From Pilaira anomala (Eukaryota > Mucoromycota > Mucoromycetes > Mucorales > Mucoraceae): 64,000 bases of DNA. Below the pieces are notes generated by a model. It was not told where the DNA came from, did not search any database, and worked only from the letters and a program-made list of their open reading frames with translations. Location: assembly GCA_025716855.1 (NCBI GenBank), contig JAIXMQ010000012.1, forward strand, positions 248,001-312,000, in the 5' to 3' direction. Positions within the stretch are counted from its first letter, which is position 1, and each line of letters starts with the position of its first letter. A program made the position numbers and the translations under genes. Positions 1 to 11,347 of this stretch are shown piece after piece.

Positions 1-1442
1 GTTATTCAGATTTATTAGGCAACAATGACTTTGTGATAAATCATTACTAGGTTTATGATAATAATATCTTATCATGAATATAGGAAGATGAATTATACAA
101 GTTTGAAAGTTACATTACTTCTTGCCACAATCTCTTGTTTCTATAACATATGCAATCAAAGAAGATATTAAGATGGTAAGTGGTAAAAGGGATTCTCGGT
201 AATCCAGATATACTTTTCACCTCCTCAACCCCAGAGAGAAAGAATATATACATTTGCCCTTTTACTTTAAACCAAAAAGATTCCTTTATTTAAAAAAAAA
301 ATTTAAGGAGTGTGTAAAAAAAAAAAAAAAGCGACAGCAGCAGGATAATAAAATCTCTCTTCTTTATTTTAAATAATCTCTGTTTAATAATAATTAGTTT
401 TTTTTTTTTTTTTTCTTTTTAGATTTGTTTTCTGTCAAACAGTTTTATTGATTATGAACATTTTTTCTTTTTCTTTTACAAGAGTTTAATTATAAGTCAT
501 GCTTTTATTTGCAAACACATAATTACATTCTAAGAAGCACAAAAAAAAAAAAAAAAAAAACTATAAATTCTGTTGTTATCGACACATTTGAAATTATATC
601 TTTTTCTTTTTAGCAAAATCCATGAAACAAAAAAACAAACTGGAATTTTTCATGCTTCCAAAAAGTTCATCTAATGCCAAGTTAGTCCTGTGAATGACCT
701 GTTGTAATAATGCCTTTTAAACCAATTTTTTTTATAATCTTGGCAGTTACAATGGAATCATTTATTAGAAACTAATTCAATTGTAGTTTAGATCTGTACC
801 TTTTAAGGAAAACCATAAACATTAGACTCAACCTTTTTTTTTTTTATTTGCAATTCGCCATTCTATTCATCCTCCCCCCCCCCCCCTTTTTTTTTGTTGA
901 CGCAAGTTATTCCATTATGTATATATATATATATATAAAAGGGGGAAGGGGGAACAGAAAAAAATACAACGAAATAACAAAATTAACCTCTCTCTCTCCT
1001 TGTTGGGGGGTTTTTTTTTGGTGGTCATTAAATTTACAGAAAAAAAGAAAAAATCCGACTGTTGAAGTCGCACACAAAAAAAAAAAAATATTAGTACGGA
1101 AGTAAAAAAAAAAATGTTTTACAATTTTTACTATTTTTTTTTTTTTTCTGTCATTTTTTTTTTCTCTGCCATGTGGTTGGCATGGTAACACGCCTTTTAT
1201 TTTTAAAAAAAAAATATATATATATATAATTTGTTTTTAAAAAAGCAACAAAGAAAAAAGGGAAAACGATTCATATTTCATCATTTCAACAATTCCTTTT
1301 AGGAGTTTCAATGGCCGCACAGACCAGAAATAAAAAAAAAAAAAGAGAATTTTTTTTTTTTTTTTTTTTATATATTTTCTTCTTTTTCTTCTTATTCTAT
1401 TTCTTTTTTGTATATATATATATATATTTATATGAAGAACCT
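1..1442. other. AT-rich spacer with homopolymer tracts
   Basis: No gene could be supported here. The stretch is dominated by A and T runs (for example the A runs near 317-330 and 541-560), short TA and CT tracts and a C14 run near 875. Open frames in it translate to poly-Phe, poly-Lys or poly-Ile and look like products of base composition. An ATG at 1311 is in frame with the next gene, but the codons between 1311 and 1443 are almost all Phe, Lys and Tyr, so this part is treated as leader. Confidence 0.6.
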
Positions 1443-2640
1443 ATGAATTATACGCCACCTGATCCAGTTCCCAATCATCAACATCATCAAAGGCAAACTT
1501 CTCTTGCCACTGTGTATGAAGAAAATGATCCTTATAGAATTGTAAAAAAGAGTCCTCGAATAGGTATAAAAAACAGAAGAAAACCTTTTCTTAAAAAAAA
1601 AAAAAAATACATAAATTTTTTTTTTTTTTTTTTTTTTTTTGCCTATTATCCTTATTCTAAAATATAAATATATATTTTTACTTCTTCTCATTAGGTTCCA
1701 TGTCAGACAATAGTTCCGAGTTCGATGCTGCTCATTCAAGAACAGCTTCAGACAGTAGCACCAGTCGACTTTATACCGGCGCCGTCAACGAATACCACGA
1801 AGACCCATACGCCAATAAAAAAAAGAATCGAGTGATAGAAGACCGAGCCAACTCATATTTACCATACTCACACCACGAACGAGACCCGCATCAAAAATCT
1901 GAGCCGATCTATATTGAAGAATATTCGGCTCCTGCATCCACCACCTTAGGCATGGGCTCTATGCTTCATGATACCATGGCTGACCATTTAAACGCTTCTT
2001 TACCTCCCTCCAAAAAATCACCTCATCATCCTCATCACCTGGATGACAAATTCGTTCATTTATCAAAAGATCGTAGAAAACCAAAAACTTTATGTGGCCT
2101 CAGATACCGTACCATCTGCTTAATCGCTTTTTTGATCTCGGCCATCATTGCCGTCATCTGGTATTTTGTTTGGCCTCGGATTCCAAACTTGGCCCTAGAT
2201 GATATTGATAATGTAGGCACCATTCAAGTCGTTACCAACACAACCACGAAATCCATGTCAACTGAATGGGCCTTGAATATGACCGTAGATAATACGGCCA
2301 ATTGGGTACCGACTCGGATTCAAAACATTGATCTAAGTATTGTAGATGACAGAACAAATCAAATATTTGGAAATGGTACAACAGGCTGGATCACTTTACC
2401 TCCTCGAAAGAAATCAATTGTGCCCATGTATCTCAATGTCTATTATGAATCCAAGGATGAAAATGATACGACCTTTCAAGACCTCTATAATGCCTGTGGC
2501 GTTCAAGTCAATTCAAATATGCCTTTTGAAGCTTTACAAGGTGTATTAAATGTAACTTTATCTGTTACTTTTCATATCGCTGGCATTATTTGGCCTACAA
2601 CAAAACTCATGCGAATGAATGGTCTTGTTTGTCCTACCAG

Positions 2641-2644
<4 letters not shown>
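1443..2644 (+). CDS. Single-pass membrane protein with LEA-2-like C-terminal domain
   Basis: Exons 1443-1563 and 1695-2644 give 356 aa; the split Gly codon is restored across the intron. Residues 1-175 are hydrophilic, rich in Ser, His and Pro, and end in a basic stretch (KDRRKPK). One membrane segment follows at about 180-200 (TICLIAFLISAIIAVIWYF). The roughly 155-residue C-terminal part has several N-x-S/T sequons and the beta-rich pattern of LEA-14/NDR1-type domains (NMTVDNTANW, IQNIDLSIVDD, ILVP-type closing strand). This fits a type II membrane protein with its LEA-like domain in the lumen or outside. Fungal proteins of this shape occur at the vacuole and plasma membrane, but no precise function is known to me. 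The start at 1443 is preferred over 1311 because the intervening codons are poly-Phe. Family assignment is inference. Confidence 0.7.
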
Positions 2645-2672
<28 letters not shown>

Positions 2673-3566
2673 TCTTCCTCCCCATCTTATACCCTGTTTT
2701 TTTTCTATTTTATAATAATTAAAAAAAAAAAAAAAAAAAAAAACGCCAAGCTATTTTTTTCTGACACTTTAAAATTTTCCCTCTCTTTTTTCGGACCTTT
2801 TGTATTACCGTGAAGACGGTTGGGTATGTTGTTGTGTTTCCGGACTTTGTCATACAAAGGACAAAAAATGTTACTTGTGAGAACTAAAATATTCATTTTG
2901 ACATAACCAACCCCCTCCTCTCTTCGTTATTAAAATCTATTTCCTTTCTATTAATAGGAATTCCCTCCTCCCCCCTTTTAAAAAAAAATCAAAAATGTCA
3001 TATACAAAGAGAGAGAGAGAGAGAGAAAGTTGGCAAATGTTTTGATTTACTTAATCAACGTCATACAACTGTTTGTTACTTTTACATGATGTAATTTCTT
3101 TCTTTTTTTTTTTTTTCACGGAGACAAGAACGGTTGCTGAAAAAAAAAAAAAAAAAAAAAAATACTCATTCGTCGTATTTCCAAAAATAACTAAAAGTAT
3201 TATTTAACTCAACAAAAAAAGTGAAAAAGCCTTATTAAAAAGAAATTGGGGGTTGTTTACATAGCAGAATTGCAATAAACTAAGTTAGATATCCTGTTTA
3301 CAATTTGCAACTATCTTTATAGAGTAGAATTCCACTTTTTAGAAGCAAAAGATTTTATTCATTTTTTCTGTGTTTATTAGCGTGGGCATTACAGAAAAAA
3401 AAAATCTCAGTTGTTACTACTACACTCAGAAGTTACACTTAAATCCACTAATTGGATCAATGAAGAGTGTAACTTTGGACATTGTGTAAATAAAAGCGAA
3501 TACCATACTTTTTTTTTTTCTGCAGCAGAAACTTTATTTGTTATTTCATAAAAGTGGATCACATAT
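2645..3566. other. Convergent intergenic spacer
   Basis: This separates the 3' ends of the LEA-like gene and the Bem46 gene. It contains a (TA)n tract just after the first stop codon, A and T runs, and a short (GA)n tract near 3009-3026. No coding signal or RNA gene was seen. Confidence 0.6.
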
Positions 3567-4960
3567 TTATTCAAGTTCAATTTCTTCTACTTGAAAGTTA
3601 TGAGTTTGTCCTTCTTGATCAGCAAGACCACTAACTAATTGATACTTCTTATCCTCCTCCTTTTCTTCTTCATTCACTAAGCGACCATCAATATAACTTT
3701 CATCCAAAGTAGTCTTCTTTTTCTTTGGTTGTTGTTCAGGTTTAGCTTCCTTTAAAACTCGAGATTCTATAAATTCTCGAATAGCAGTAAAGTAACCTGG
3801 CTGGAAACAAGTATCATTATGTGTGCCCTGAGGAAACCCAACCCATGTTTTATTCTCTCGGGTCTCACTTAATTCATTTAATGCAATCATATGAGAAGGT
3901 GGTATCATTTCATCTTTAGCGCCTGCTAAAAATAAAATGGGTGTCTTGACAATCTGTCGAATACTTTTTTCACTGGGCCATTGTTGATGACACAAGAACG
4001 TGAAATGTTTCAAGAACGGCATGATACTAGGAATCAATTTAGGCTTTTTTTTAAAAAACAGTTAATTACATTTTTTTTTTTTTTTTTTAAGCAGTGCTTT
4101 TTTTTTTTTTTTTTTACCAAACTTAAAAATGTATTCTCAATCATTAATCCTGAAAACGAATCTTCATTACGAGAAACAAGATCAATAGCAACCGCTCCAC
4201 CAATTGATTGTCCATACGCAATTAAGGGTGTATGCTTCAATATCTCATGTTCTCGAACGAAATCCAACATGGTTTGTGCATCAATCTTTAACCCCTTTTC
4301 ATTTGGTGTTCCTTCACTTTTACCGTATCCTCGGTACGATAACATGACTACATTACACTTGAATTGGTTGTGTAAAATTTTGGCAACAGGTAAACGATGA
4401 CCCTACATAAACAAACAAATGAGTTTTCTCTCTCCTTTTATATATATATATATATATATCCTCCTATTATTGTTTTTCTCTTATTCTCCTTACCATATTA
4501 CCAGCATTGGCCTTATATAAAAAAAAATAAAAAAGTCAATATACATTAGAGTTTTATAAAAATAAAGTTTATCTTTACATGAAAATAAAGAATAGTAGGT
4601 GACTTCTTTGCTATATTGGTATCTTGTTGTAAAATGATATAACTTTTTAATAACACTTTATCTTTAGTTATCAAGTCTTGTTCTATATATTGCATTCCAA
4701 ATTGAGAAGGCTTTGCTACCTTTTTTTTTTACAAAAAAAAAAAATATTATTTCTGTATTCTTCATCACTTGACTTTTTTTTTTTTCTATAAAACTTACTT
4801 CTTGACGTGAACCTTCGGGAAATGAAGCAGGGTAAATAAGTTTACACTGGTACAAGTAGAGCAAGATAACTCCTGTTAAGCCTGTAATACCAGTGAAAGT
4901 TAAAGCATACTGAAGCCACTGCGGAACATTTTGTTTTACAAATGAGTCGGGCATCTCCAT
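3567..4960 (-). CDS. BEM46: Bem46/ABHD13-family alpha/beta hydrolase
   Basis: Five exons (4799-4960, 4579-4719, 4494-4511, 4118-4402, 3567-4043) give 360 aa. An N-terminal membrane anchor at about 17-38 (LQYALTFTGITGLTGVILLYLY) precedes an alpha/beta hydrolase fold. Family motifs are present: HANAGNMGHR (oxyanion region), LSYRGYGKSEG, nucleophile elbow GQSIGG with Ser173, Asp246 in AGAKDEM and His277 in GTHND. The triad is therefore complete. Part of HANAGNM is encoded by an 18-nt microexon (4494-4511), which is needed to restore the motif. The C-terminus carries a basic then acidic tail (QPKKKKT, then NEEEKEED). Bem46 proteins are ER/plasma-membrane hydrolases linked to polarity in fungi; the substrate is unknown. 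Two introns end in A-run plus G acceptors. Confidence 0.9.
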
Positions 4961-5099
4961 AAATAAAATAAAGAGAGAAAAAGAAAAAGGGAAAATAGGA
5001 TAAAATAAGCAACTAAATATTTAATTGGGTGATTTTTTTTATTTGTTTTATTATTCGTTCTCCCTCTCTTCATATTATATATATAAAAAAATCTTTTTT

Positions 5100-6829
5100 T
5101 TATTTAAATATACTGACAGTTAATTCGCTTTCATTATCATCTGAACTAGTTAATCCTTCTAGTTTCTGATACACAAGTTTTAACACGGCTTGTTCATCTG
5201 CATCCGATCTGACTTGGATTTCTATCGTCCCTACACATTTGCCATAGGTCGTTTGCCAAAAATGAACTCGATCTACTTGAAGAATGTTTGGATCTTGTTG
5301 AATCTTTTTTTTATATATATATAAAGCGTTAATATATCAATACTTCAATATACATTTCTTTCTTTTTTTTTTCACCTCTCGAAGTCGATTCTCTACACCA
5401 TTTTGTACTGTACTAGGTGTAGTCTGTAACAAGACTTTAGCTAATGCTTTCGCTGTCGGGTATCCTAAATAAAACATCACTACAGACTCAGATAACGCCA
5501 AAAAATTATCCACAAACGGTGTAGCAATCCCAAACATATATGTCACCAAAATAACTGATCCACATAACGCAATCGATAAGGAATAAACATTCGATAATAA
5601 GGCGTGAATTGGGTTGCCTCTGGCTCGATTAATCACATTATATGAAAACCCTTGTACCGTCGTCGGTCTTCTTCTCAAGTCTATAATATCATTGTTACTA
5701 TCTATTTTAAGAATAAATTTTCACTTTTGTCTTACATCGAACGAAATTATCGTGGTTTCTTAACGTAATACAAGATAAGCATGTGGCAGTAAGTGCAAAC
5801 CCGACAAGAAGAAACATACCTAAACTAAGCTTTAAATGATGACTACTGTAATCAATTAGACATCTTTTTTTTTTCTTTCTTTCTTTTTTTTTTTTATATA
5901 TCTTACTTACTCTTCATGAACTACTTCGGATTTACCACCATGATGTTCTTTCAATAAGAAATGTTCAAAAGATTCTTTTGTATTGTGCATCGTAGCAAAC
6001 ATAAGATAAATCGTTGTACCTAACGCAAACACAATTTCGTATCGATGCGCACTATATATCGTTAATATAAAAAAAAAAAATTTCCCTTTTTCTTTTTCTT
6101 TTTTTACCCAAAAGGACGTTTCGTATTGGATGTACCAAATGCTGGATTCGTTATAAGTACACTAGATACAAATGAATTCAAAACTCCTAATGCGTCAAAT
6201 ATCACAAGATATGAAAATCCAACAAGACCTTTGAAAAAAAAAAAAACGTCAATTTCTAGATTCTTTTTTTTTTTCGGCATAAAAATAATTTTACTTAAAC
6301 TTTCTCGACTGGTTCCCATACAGTATAACCAAACGCCAATACTACTATGGACTAAAAACCATGTAAATATCGTTTTTTGAACGGGTGAAAGTTGTGAAAA
6401 TATCTCTGCCCAAGAAGGTAAAGGACGTGTATAGACAGGTGTATAGTTATGTTGGTGAACGTGGTTATGATGGTCATGGTTATGGTCGTGGTCATGGGCG
6501 TGGTCGTGGTCATGGGCGTGAGCGTTGTGATGGGCGTGAGCGTGTGGTTCATGAACGTGTTTTTCGTGCGTGTACGGAGTATAACTCTCCTCATGACCGT
6601 GTTGCGGCGAGTGGTCATGGTGACTAGGTGGATAAACAGGTTCAATTTTATCATGCGTATGCGTCTGCACAGGCAATAGAACCGTCTTTTCTCCTTTATC
6701 CTGAACAGGGTGTTGTCTTGAAGCAAACAAAGGGGCGGACGATTGTATCGTAATACCTGCCTTTACCGCACCTTCAACTGGTTTCTCTTGCGTCATGGAT
6801 GCTTGATGAAACTGAAAAGTAGATTGCAT
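5100..6829 (-). CDS. ZRG17: Zrg17/ZnT6-like cation diffusion facilitator subunit
   Basis: Six exons (6295-6829, 6108-6228, 5911-6051, 5736-5863, 5376-5680, 5100-5303) give 477 aa. Residues 65-125 are a His-rich loop of alternating HD, HN and HA pairs. Six CDF membrane helices follow, with the family's EIVFALGTTIYLMF helix and a cytosolic C-terminal domain. In helix 2 the usual HxxxD zinc site reads DALGVLNS, so the His and Asp positions hold Gly193 and Ser197. Helix 5 keeps a His but the partner Asp position reads Ser (IHALLSN). Loss of ligands in this pattern is typical of Zrg17/ZnT6, the non-transporting partner of Msc2/ZnT5 in supplying zinc to the early secretory pathway. The partner gene is not in this window. 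Orthology to ZRG17 rather than another CDF is inference. Confidence 0.82.
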
Positions 6830-7645
6830 AAAAAAAAAAAAAGACCCGTTTTTATTTAAAAAAAAAAGTGTTTGCTAAAATATTAACTTATTTTTGACTT
6901 ATGAACGTCACACCTTGATCCGTACACACTTTTTCAGAAAGCGAATCATAGAAAGCGACGTATGTGGCATGAAAAAAAGTGTATGTGTGTGTATGTGTGT
7001 GTGAGAGATTTTCTCTCAGATAAATAAGCTTGTTTTTTTTTTTGGCATGTAAAGTTTCTATTCACTACACAAATACTCAATTGATATCCATTGAGAACAC
7101 GTCAATTGGGACAATAACGATAACACACATTAATATACATTTGCATTTCCCTTTCATACTTCAGTGAAAAAAAAAAAAACTCTCTCTCTCTCTCCTTCAA
7201 TAGCCATCTTCCTAAAAATGTAGTAATATATAGTTCCTACATGTTCTTTTTATTTCCTATGATATCTATAGTTTTCAAACCATCTCATTAAACTTACCAA
7301 GGCTATATGGATCTCTCTCATCGAATAGTACATAAAACTATATCATGAATAGTAAGTGTGTATCATTGATTACGCCAACTTTCAACCTAGTTAGTAGTAG
7401 ACAAGAATAACGCCTTTTTATATGTATATATATATATTTTGTTTTTTTAAAAAAAAAAAACCTCCTTCTTTCCATTTGATTTTAAATATCCTATTGGCAA
7501 ATCGTTGTTGACAAATTGGGAAACTTCTAGAATTGGCTTCATTATTTACAAATTATGTACACTTATATACATCTCCCCCCCTTATTACATGTGAATAAGA
7601 TTTTTTTTTTAAAAAAAACTTGATTGCCATCACTTTTGCACTGTA

Positions 7646-7647
<2 letters not shown>

Positions 7648-7704
<57 letters not shown>
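7648..7704. repeat. (GA)n microsatellite, 57 bp
   Basis: An uninterrupted GA dinucleotide array of about 28 units, the longest dinucleotide repeat seen in the window. It lies about 820 bp upstream of the CDF gene's start codon. Confidence 0.95.
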
Positions 7705-7707
<3 letters not shown>

Positions 7708-8770
7708 GAGCTTTTATTTTTTAAAAAAAAATCCGGGAATGATTTTAATTTATATCATGATGTGTTTATTAAATTTATTTTAAACATTTACTCTACTAAT
7801 TAAATTATAACCTTCTTGACAAAAAAAAAAAAAAAAACGTTCAAAGTTAAAAAAAAAAATAATTCGTCCTAATTTCTTTTTGACATGTATTTGTTTAATT
7901 AGTGCGTATGTGATGTTAAAAAAAAAAAAAAAAAGTCTTTTTTAGAAGTGTTAAAAACATATTTCATCTAGATTAAATGACTCGATTTCGCATAAATTTG
8001 CTACTGTGCGACAAATGTTAAAAAAAAAAAAACAAACTGCTATCATGGCGAAATATTCCAACTAATATTACCGTTTCACCAACATCTATTCATTAGCAAG
8101 GCAAGGAGCTTATAGCTTATATACCTATTTTTTTTTTTTTTTTTCATATTATGCTAGGCCGATTAAATATCTGACAAGTTATTAGAATAATGTGGTCAAA
8201 CTTCTTATTTTTAATCTAATTGTAAAAGTTGACCGTTTCCAAGGAGTCCCTCCCCTCTCCCCTTTTTTTTTTTCAAAAAAAAAAAAAAAAAAAAAACCTG
8301 GAAAATTCTAGTTTTCTCCAACTAACAAAAAAGAGATTTAATATGACCATTTTATAATTGTATTTAGCTTTTATTCACAACAAGAGTTTATAACATTTTT
8401 CTGTTTAAATTGTAACTTTAGTAGTCTTTATGCGTTATTCATATGATCCAAAGGGTAAAAAAGGTTATTGAAAAAAAAAAATTTAAAAAAACGGCGTACA
8501 TGTAAACCCCCCATCCCTTTCTCTCTCAGGTACGCCACAGTTTTTTCATAAGTTTCTTATTAACATAAAAAAAAATCATCCCATTATTACAGTATTTCTT
8601 TTTTAAACTAGAGGTAATATAATAATTTACTAAAAAGAGAAAATTTATAGAGAGAAGAAAAAAAAAAGAAAGAAAGACATAGGCTACATATTGCATATAA
8701 AAAAAAAAACCATCGTAATGACATATCTGAAAAGAAAAAGGGTAGTGCATAAGGTACATAGAGAATAAGT

Positions 8771-8803
<33 letters not shown>
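8771..8803. repeat. (ATG)11 microsatellite
   Basis: Eleven tandem ATG units in the 3' flank of the Myb gene, followed by a GA/GT-rich stretch. It lies outside any coding exon. Confidence 0.95.
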
Positions 8804-8937
8804 TATGTAGAAAGATAAATAAAGAGAGAGAGTGAGAGAGAGTGAATGAGTGTAATGTATACGTGCTGATATTTTTTTTTTTTTTTTTTTTTCGAAATTG
8901 CTTTTTACATATCAGAGTGGTGATTTTTTTTTCTTTT

Positions 8938-9586
8938 TTAATTTTTTTTTCTATCCTTTTTAGGACTAGAAGCTTTCCAAGGTCTTTGACATATTCTTTG
9001 CTGATAAACTTCCATGACATTTTTACTTTGAAGCGTTTTAAATCTACCCCAACAGCACCCTCTGGATCGATGAGGTAAATAAGTACAAGAGATCATGGCC
9101 CAAGACAATCCTTGTTCATACCCTTTTCGTAATAACCCATCTTCTTCGGGCGACCAAGGAGTTCGTGTTTGAATATGACTTGTACTTGAGTTGGATCGAT
9201 GGTGTCGTCGACTGTGATGGTATATTTGCTGAGGTGAGTTAACAATAAAATCTCCACTACTGATTTCGCTATTTACACGTCGACGGTGTTTAATTACAGG
9301 TGATGGTGAAGGCGAATGATGATAAATAGTACTTTGGCTACTACAGCTGCTATTACTGATACTACTTTGTGTACTGTTTGACCGACTATGTCTCCAGAAT
9401 TCAACTGGTTCATAAAATATATTGGTTGTATTTATCTGTATGTTGTCTTGCTTCTTTTCTAATAGAGAAGAATAAGGATCACAAGGATGGCATAACAAGT
9501 GTTTAATATCCATAACACCTATAAAGAAAAGGTTTAGTTTTATGTAAAAAAAAAAAAAAAAAAAAATGTCATTATTTACCAGGCAT
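8938..9586 (-). CDS. Small Myb/SANT-domain protein
   Basis: The main exon is 8938-9518. A 7-nt first exon (9580-9586, ATG CCT G) joined through a 61-nt intron gives an in-frame M-P-G-V-M start and 195 aa. Without it, translation would start at 9513 (191 aa). The N-terminal half is Ser/His-rich low complexity. Residues about 137-185 form one Myb repeat with three regularly spaced Trp (TPWSPEEDGLLRKG, LSWAMIS, GCCWGRFKTLQ), and a short basic tail follows (SSPKKDRKKN). A single repeat with a basic tail suggests a DNA-binding regulator. I cannot name an orthologue. The micro-exon start is inferred from splice sites only. Confidence 0.68.
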
Positions 9587-10946
9587 ATATAATAATATAA
9601 TAATAATACAAAAAAAGAAAAAATATATATAAAAAGTTTAATAAAACAAAAAGGTAAAGAAAAGAAAGAACGCGAATAAATTAGATATATATATGTAAGC
9701 TCCCTTTTTATAAAAGGGGATAAATGCATATAATAGGAGTTCAACAAAAGATAAAAACGGTAATGATCTGCCGCCAAATCTTAAAGGGCTTTTTTATTAT
9801 TATTATTTTTCTCCTAGAAATATTTATTATCATGAATAACTACAATTGCTCTCTCTCTCTCTCTCTCTCTCAAATAGTTTCTGTACAAAAGAGAGAGACA
9901 GAGACAGAGAGAGAGAGAGAATTGCACAATTACGTATTGTATTCATCTAAAAATCGAGTTTTAGATATAAAAAAATGCATTGTCATGTAGGGTTATCTCT
10001 CTTTTTCTTTTTTATATAGGTAGACTGAAAAATTCTTACATTTACCATTTATATCTAAATATATATTTAGATTCTTTCTCTCTCTCGCTCTCTCTCCTGT
10101 AAAATGTATAATTAAATTTTGTTGTCAATTTTATTAACCCCATTGTACACACACTCAACAATCTGTCAATAATAAACACCAACTCATACCTTGGGGGGGG
10201 AGGGAGTTTTTTTATTTTTCACTTTTTATTTTTAGATATCTAAAATATCAATACCGAGGATGTTTTGACTAATTTAGAGTGTAATATAGAATATATCCGT
10301 ATCATATTGTATATTTATATATGAATAAAAAAATACACAGACAATTGTTTATTTTATATTAAAAAAACTTGGAGTGCGAAATATTTAAAAAATCGCCCTG
10401 CAATGCACAGAATATTCAACTGATCACTTTTTTTATTTATTTACCAAACATGTATAAATTATAATGCTGCTGCAATTTCTGTGGGATTACAATATCATCT
10501 TGTTTTCATCATAGTGCACAGAAGTGCTATATACATATCCGCTGCTATTATACATTTACCCCATGTTTTTTTGTTGGCATTATCATTAGATCTTTTGATT
10601 GTCAACATCTTTGCTATTATATTACTGTTTTTTTTTTTCGCAAAGGATTTGACCTAACTTAATTAGAGCTGTAAATATCCTTTCCTGCTGTACATCCCCT
10701 CTTTTCTTTTCTTTCATACACTATATTTATCTTGGTTTTTAAATTTCTCTTCGCAGATATAGTTAGGCTTAATAGAATATATATTTCATTTGGTATACCC
10801 ACAATTCAGACATTACATATTTTCTTTGTGATAAAAATTACGGGAGGAGCTATATATCTAAACACATGTATTATTACAAGCGTCAAAAGTTATTTATTAC
10901 TTTGATACCATCTCTTGTATTTGAGAATAACGCATGTGATTCAACA

Positions 10947-10983
<37 letters not shown>

Positions 10984-11347
10984 CATTGGGAGAGGAAAAA
11001 AGATTTAAATGTTGCGAGATAAAATAGTAATAAAATAACCAGTTTTCATCTGGTCTGCGTAACGTGTCAATAGAATTCGAGCCCTTTTTTTTTTTATATA
11101 ATATAAGAATCAATAGTAAAGGTAAAATTAATTTCACTACTACCACACGCGTTTATTCTTTGTTCAACTAAAAAAAAACTTTCTGACGTTCAAATACGTG
11201 AAAAACTTACAAATTTAACCAGAACCTTATTTTTCCCTCTCCCCTTCTTTCCAACTATTTATACTTTTTCTATTTCTTTCTTAACCTTTCTCCTTCTTTT
11301 TTAAAAAAACAACAACAACAACCCCCTTGCGAGAAAAAAGAAATAAA
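9587..11347. other. AT-rich spacer between divergent genes
   Basis: This lies between the 5' ends of the Myb gene (minus) and BET4 (plus) and presumably holds both promoters. It carries CT/GA arrays near 9850-9920, a (TA)n array at about 10949-10979 and assorted homopolymers. No gene was supported; the open frames present are repeat-derived. Confidence 0.55.

Larger units (their letters stand above)
6830..8937. other. Long AT-rich spacer without a recognisable gene
   Basis: This lies between the divergent start of the CDF gene and the 3' end of the Myb gene. It holds many A and T runs, T-run/A-run junctions (7601-7618), a (GA)n microsatellite and an (ATG)n microsatellite, which are listed separately. 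No coding or structured RNA signal was seen; possible regulatory content is unknown. Confidence 0.55.

Noticed and set aside
541..560. A runs as possible poly(A) tails of retroposed elements
   Set aside because: A and T runs of this length occur throughout, including in introns, without target-site duplications or reverse-transcriptase remnants.
848..1739. Open frames at 848-1105, 907-1191 and 1428-1739
   Set aside because: Products are runs of Phe, Lys and Ile derived from homopolymers and TA tracts; no start context or homology.
6126..6726. Frames on both strands over the His-rich CDF exon, such as an RGG-like frame at 6385-6627
   Set aside because: They are shadows of the CAC/CAT-rich coding sequence of the CDF gene read in other frames.
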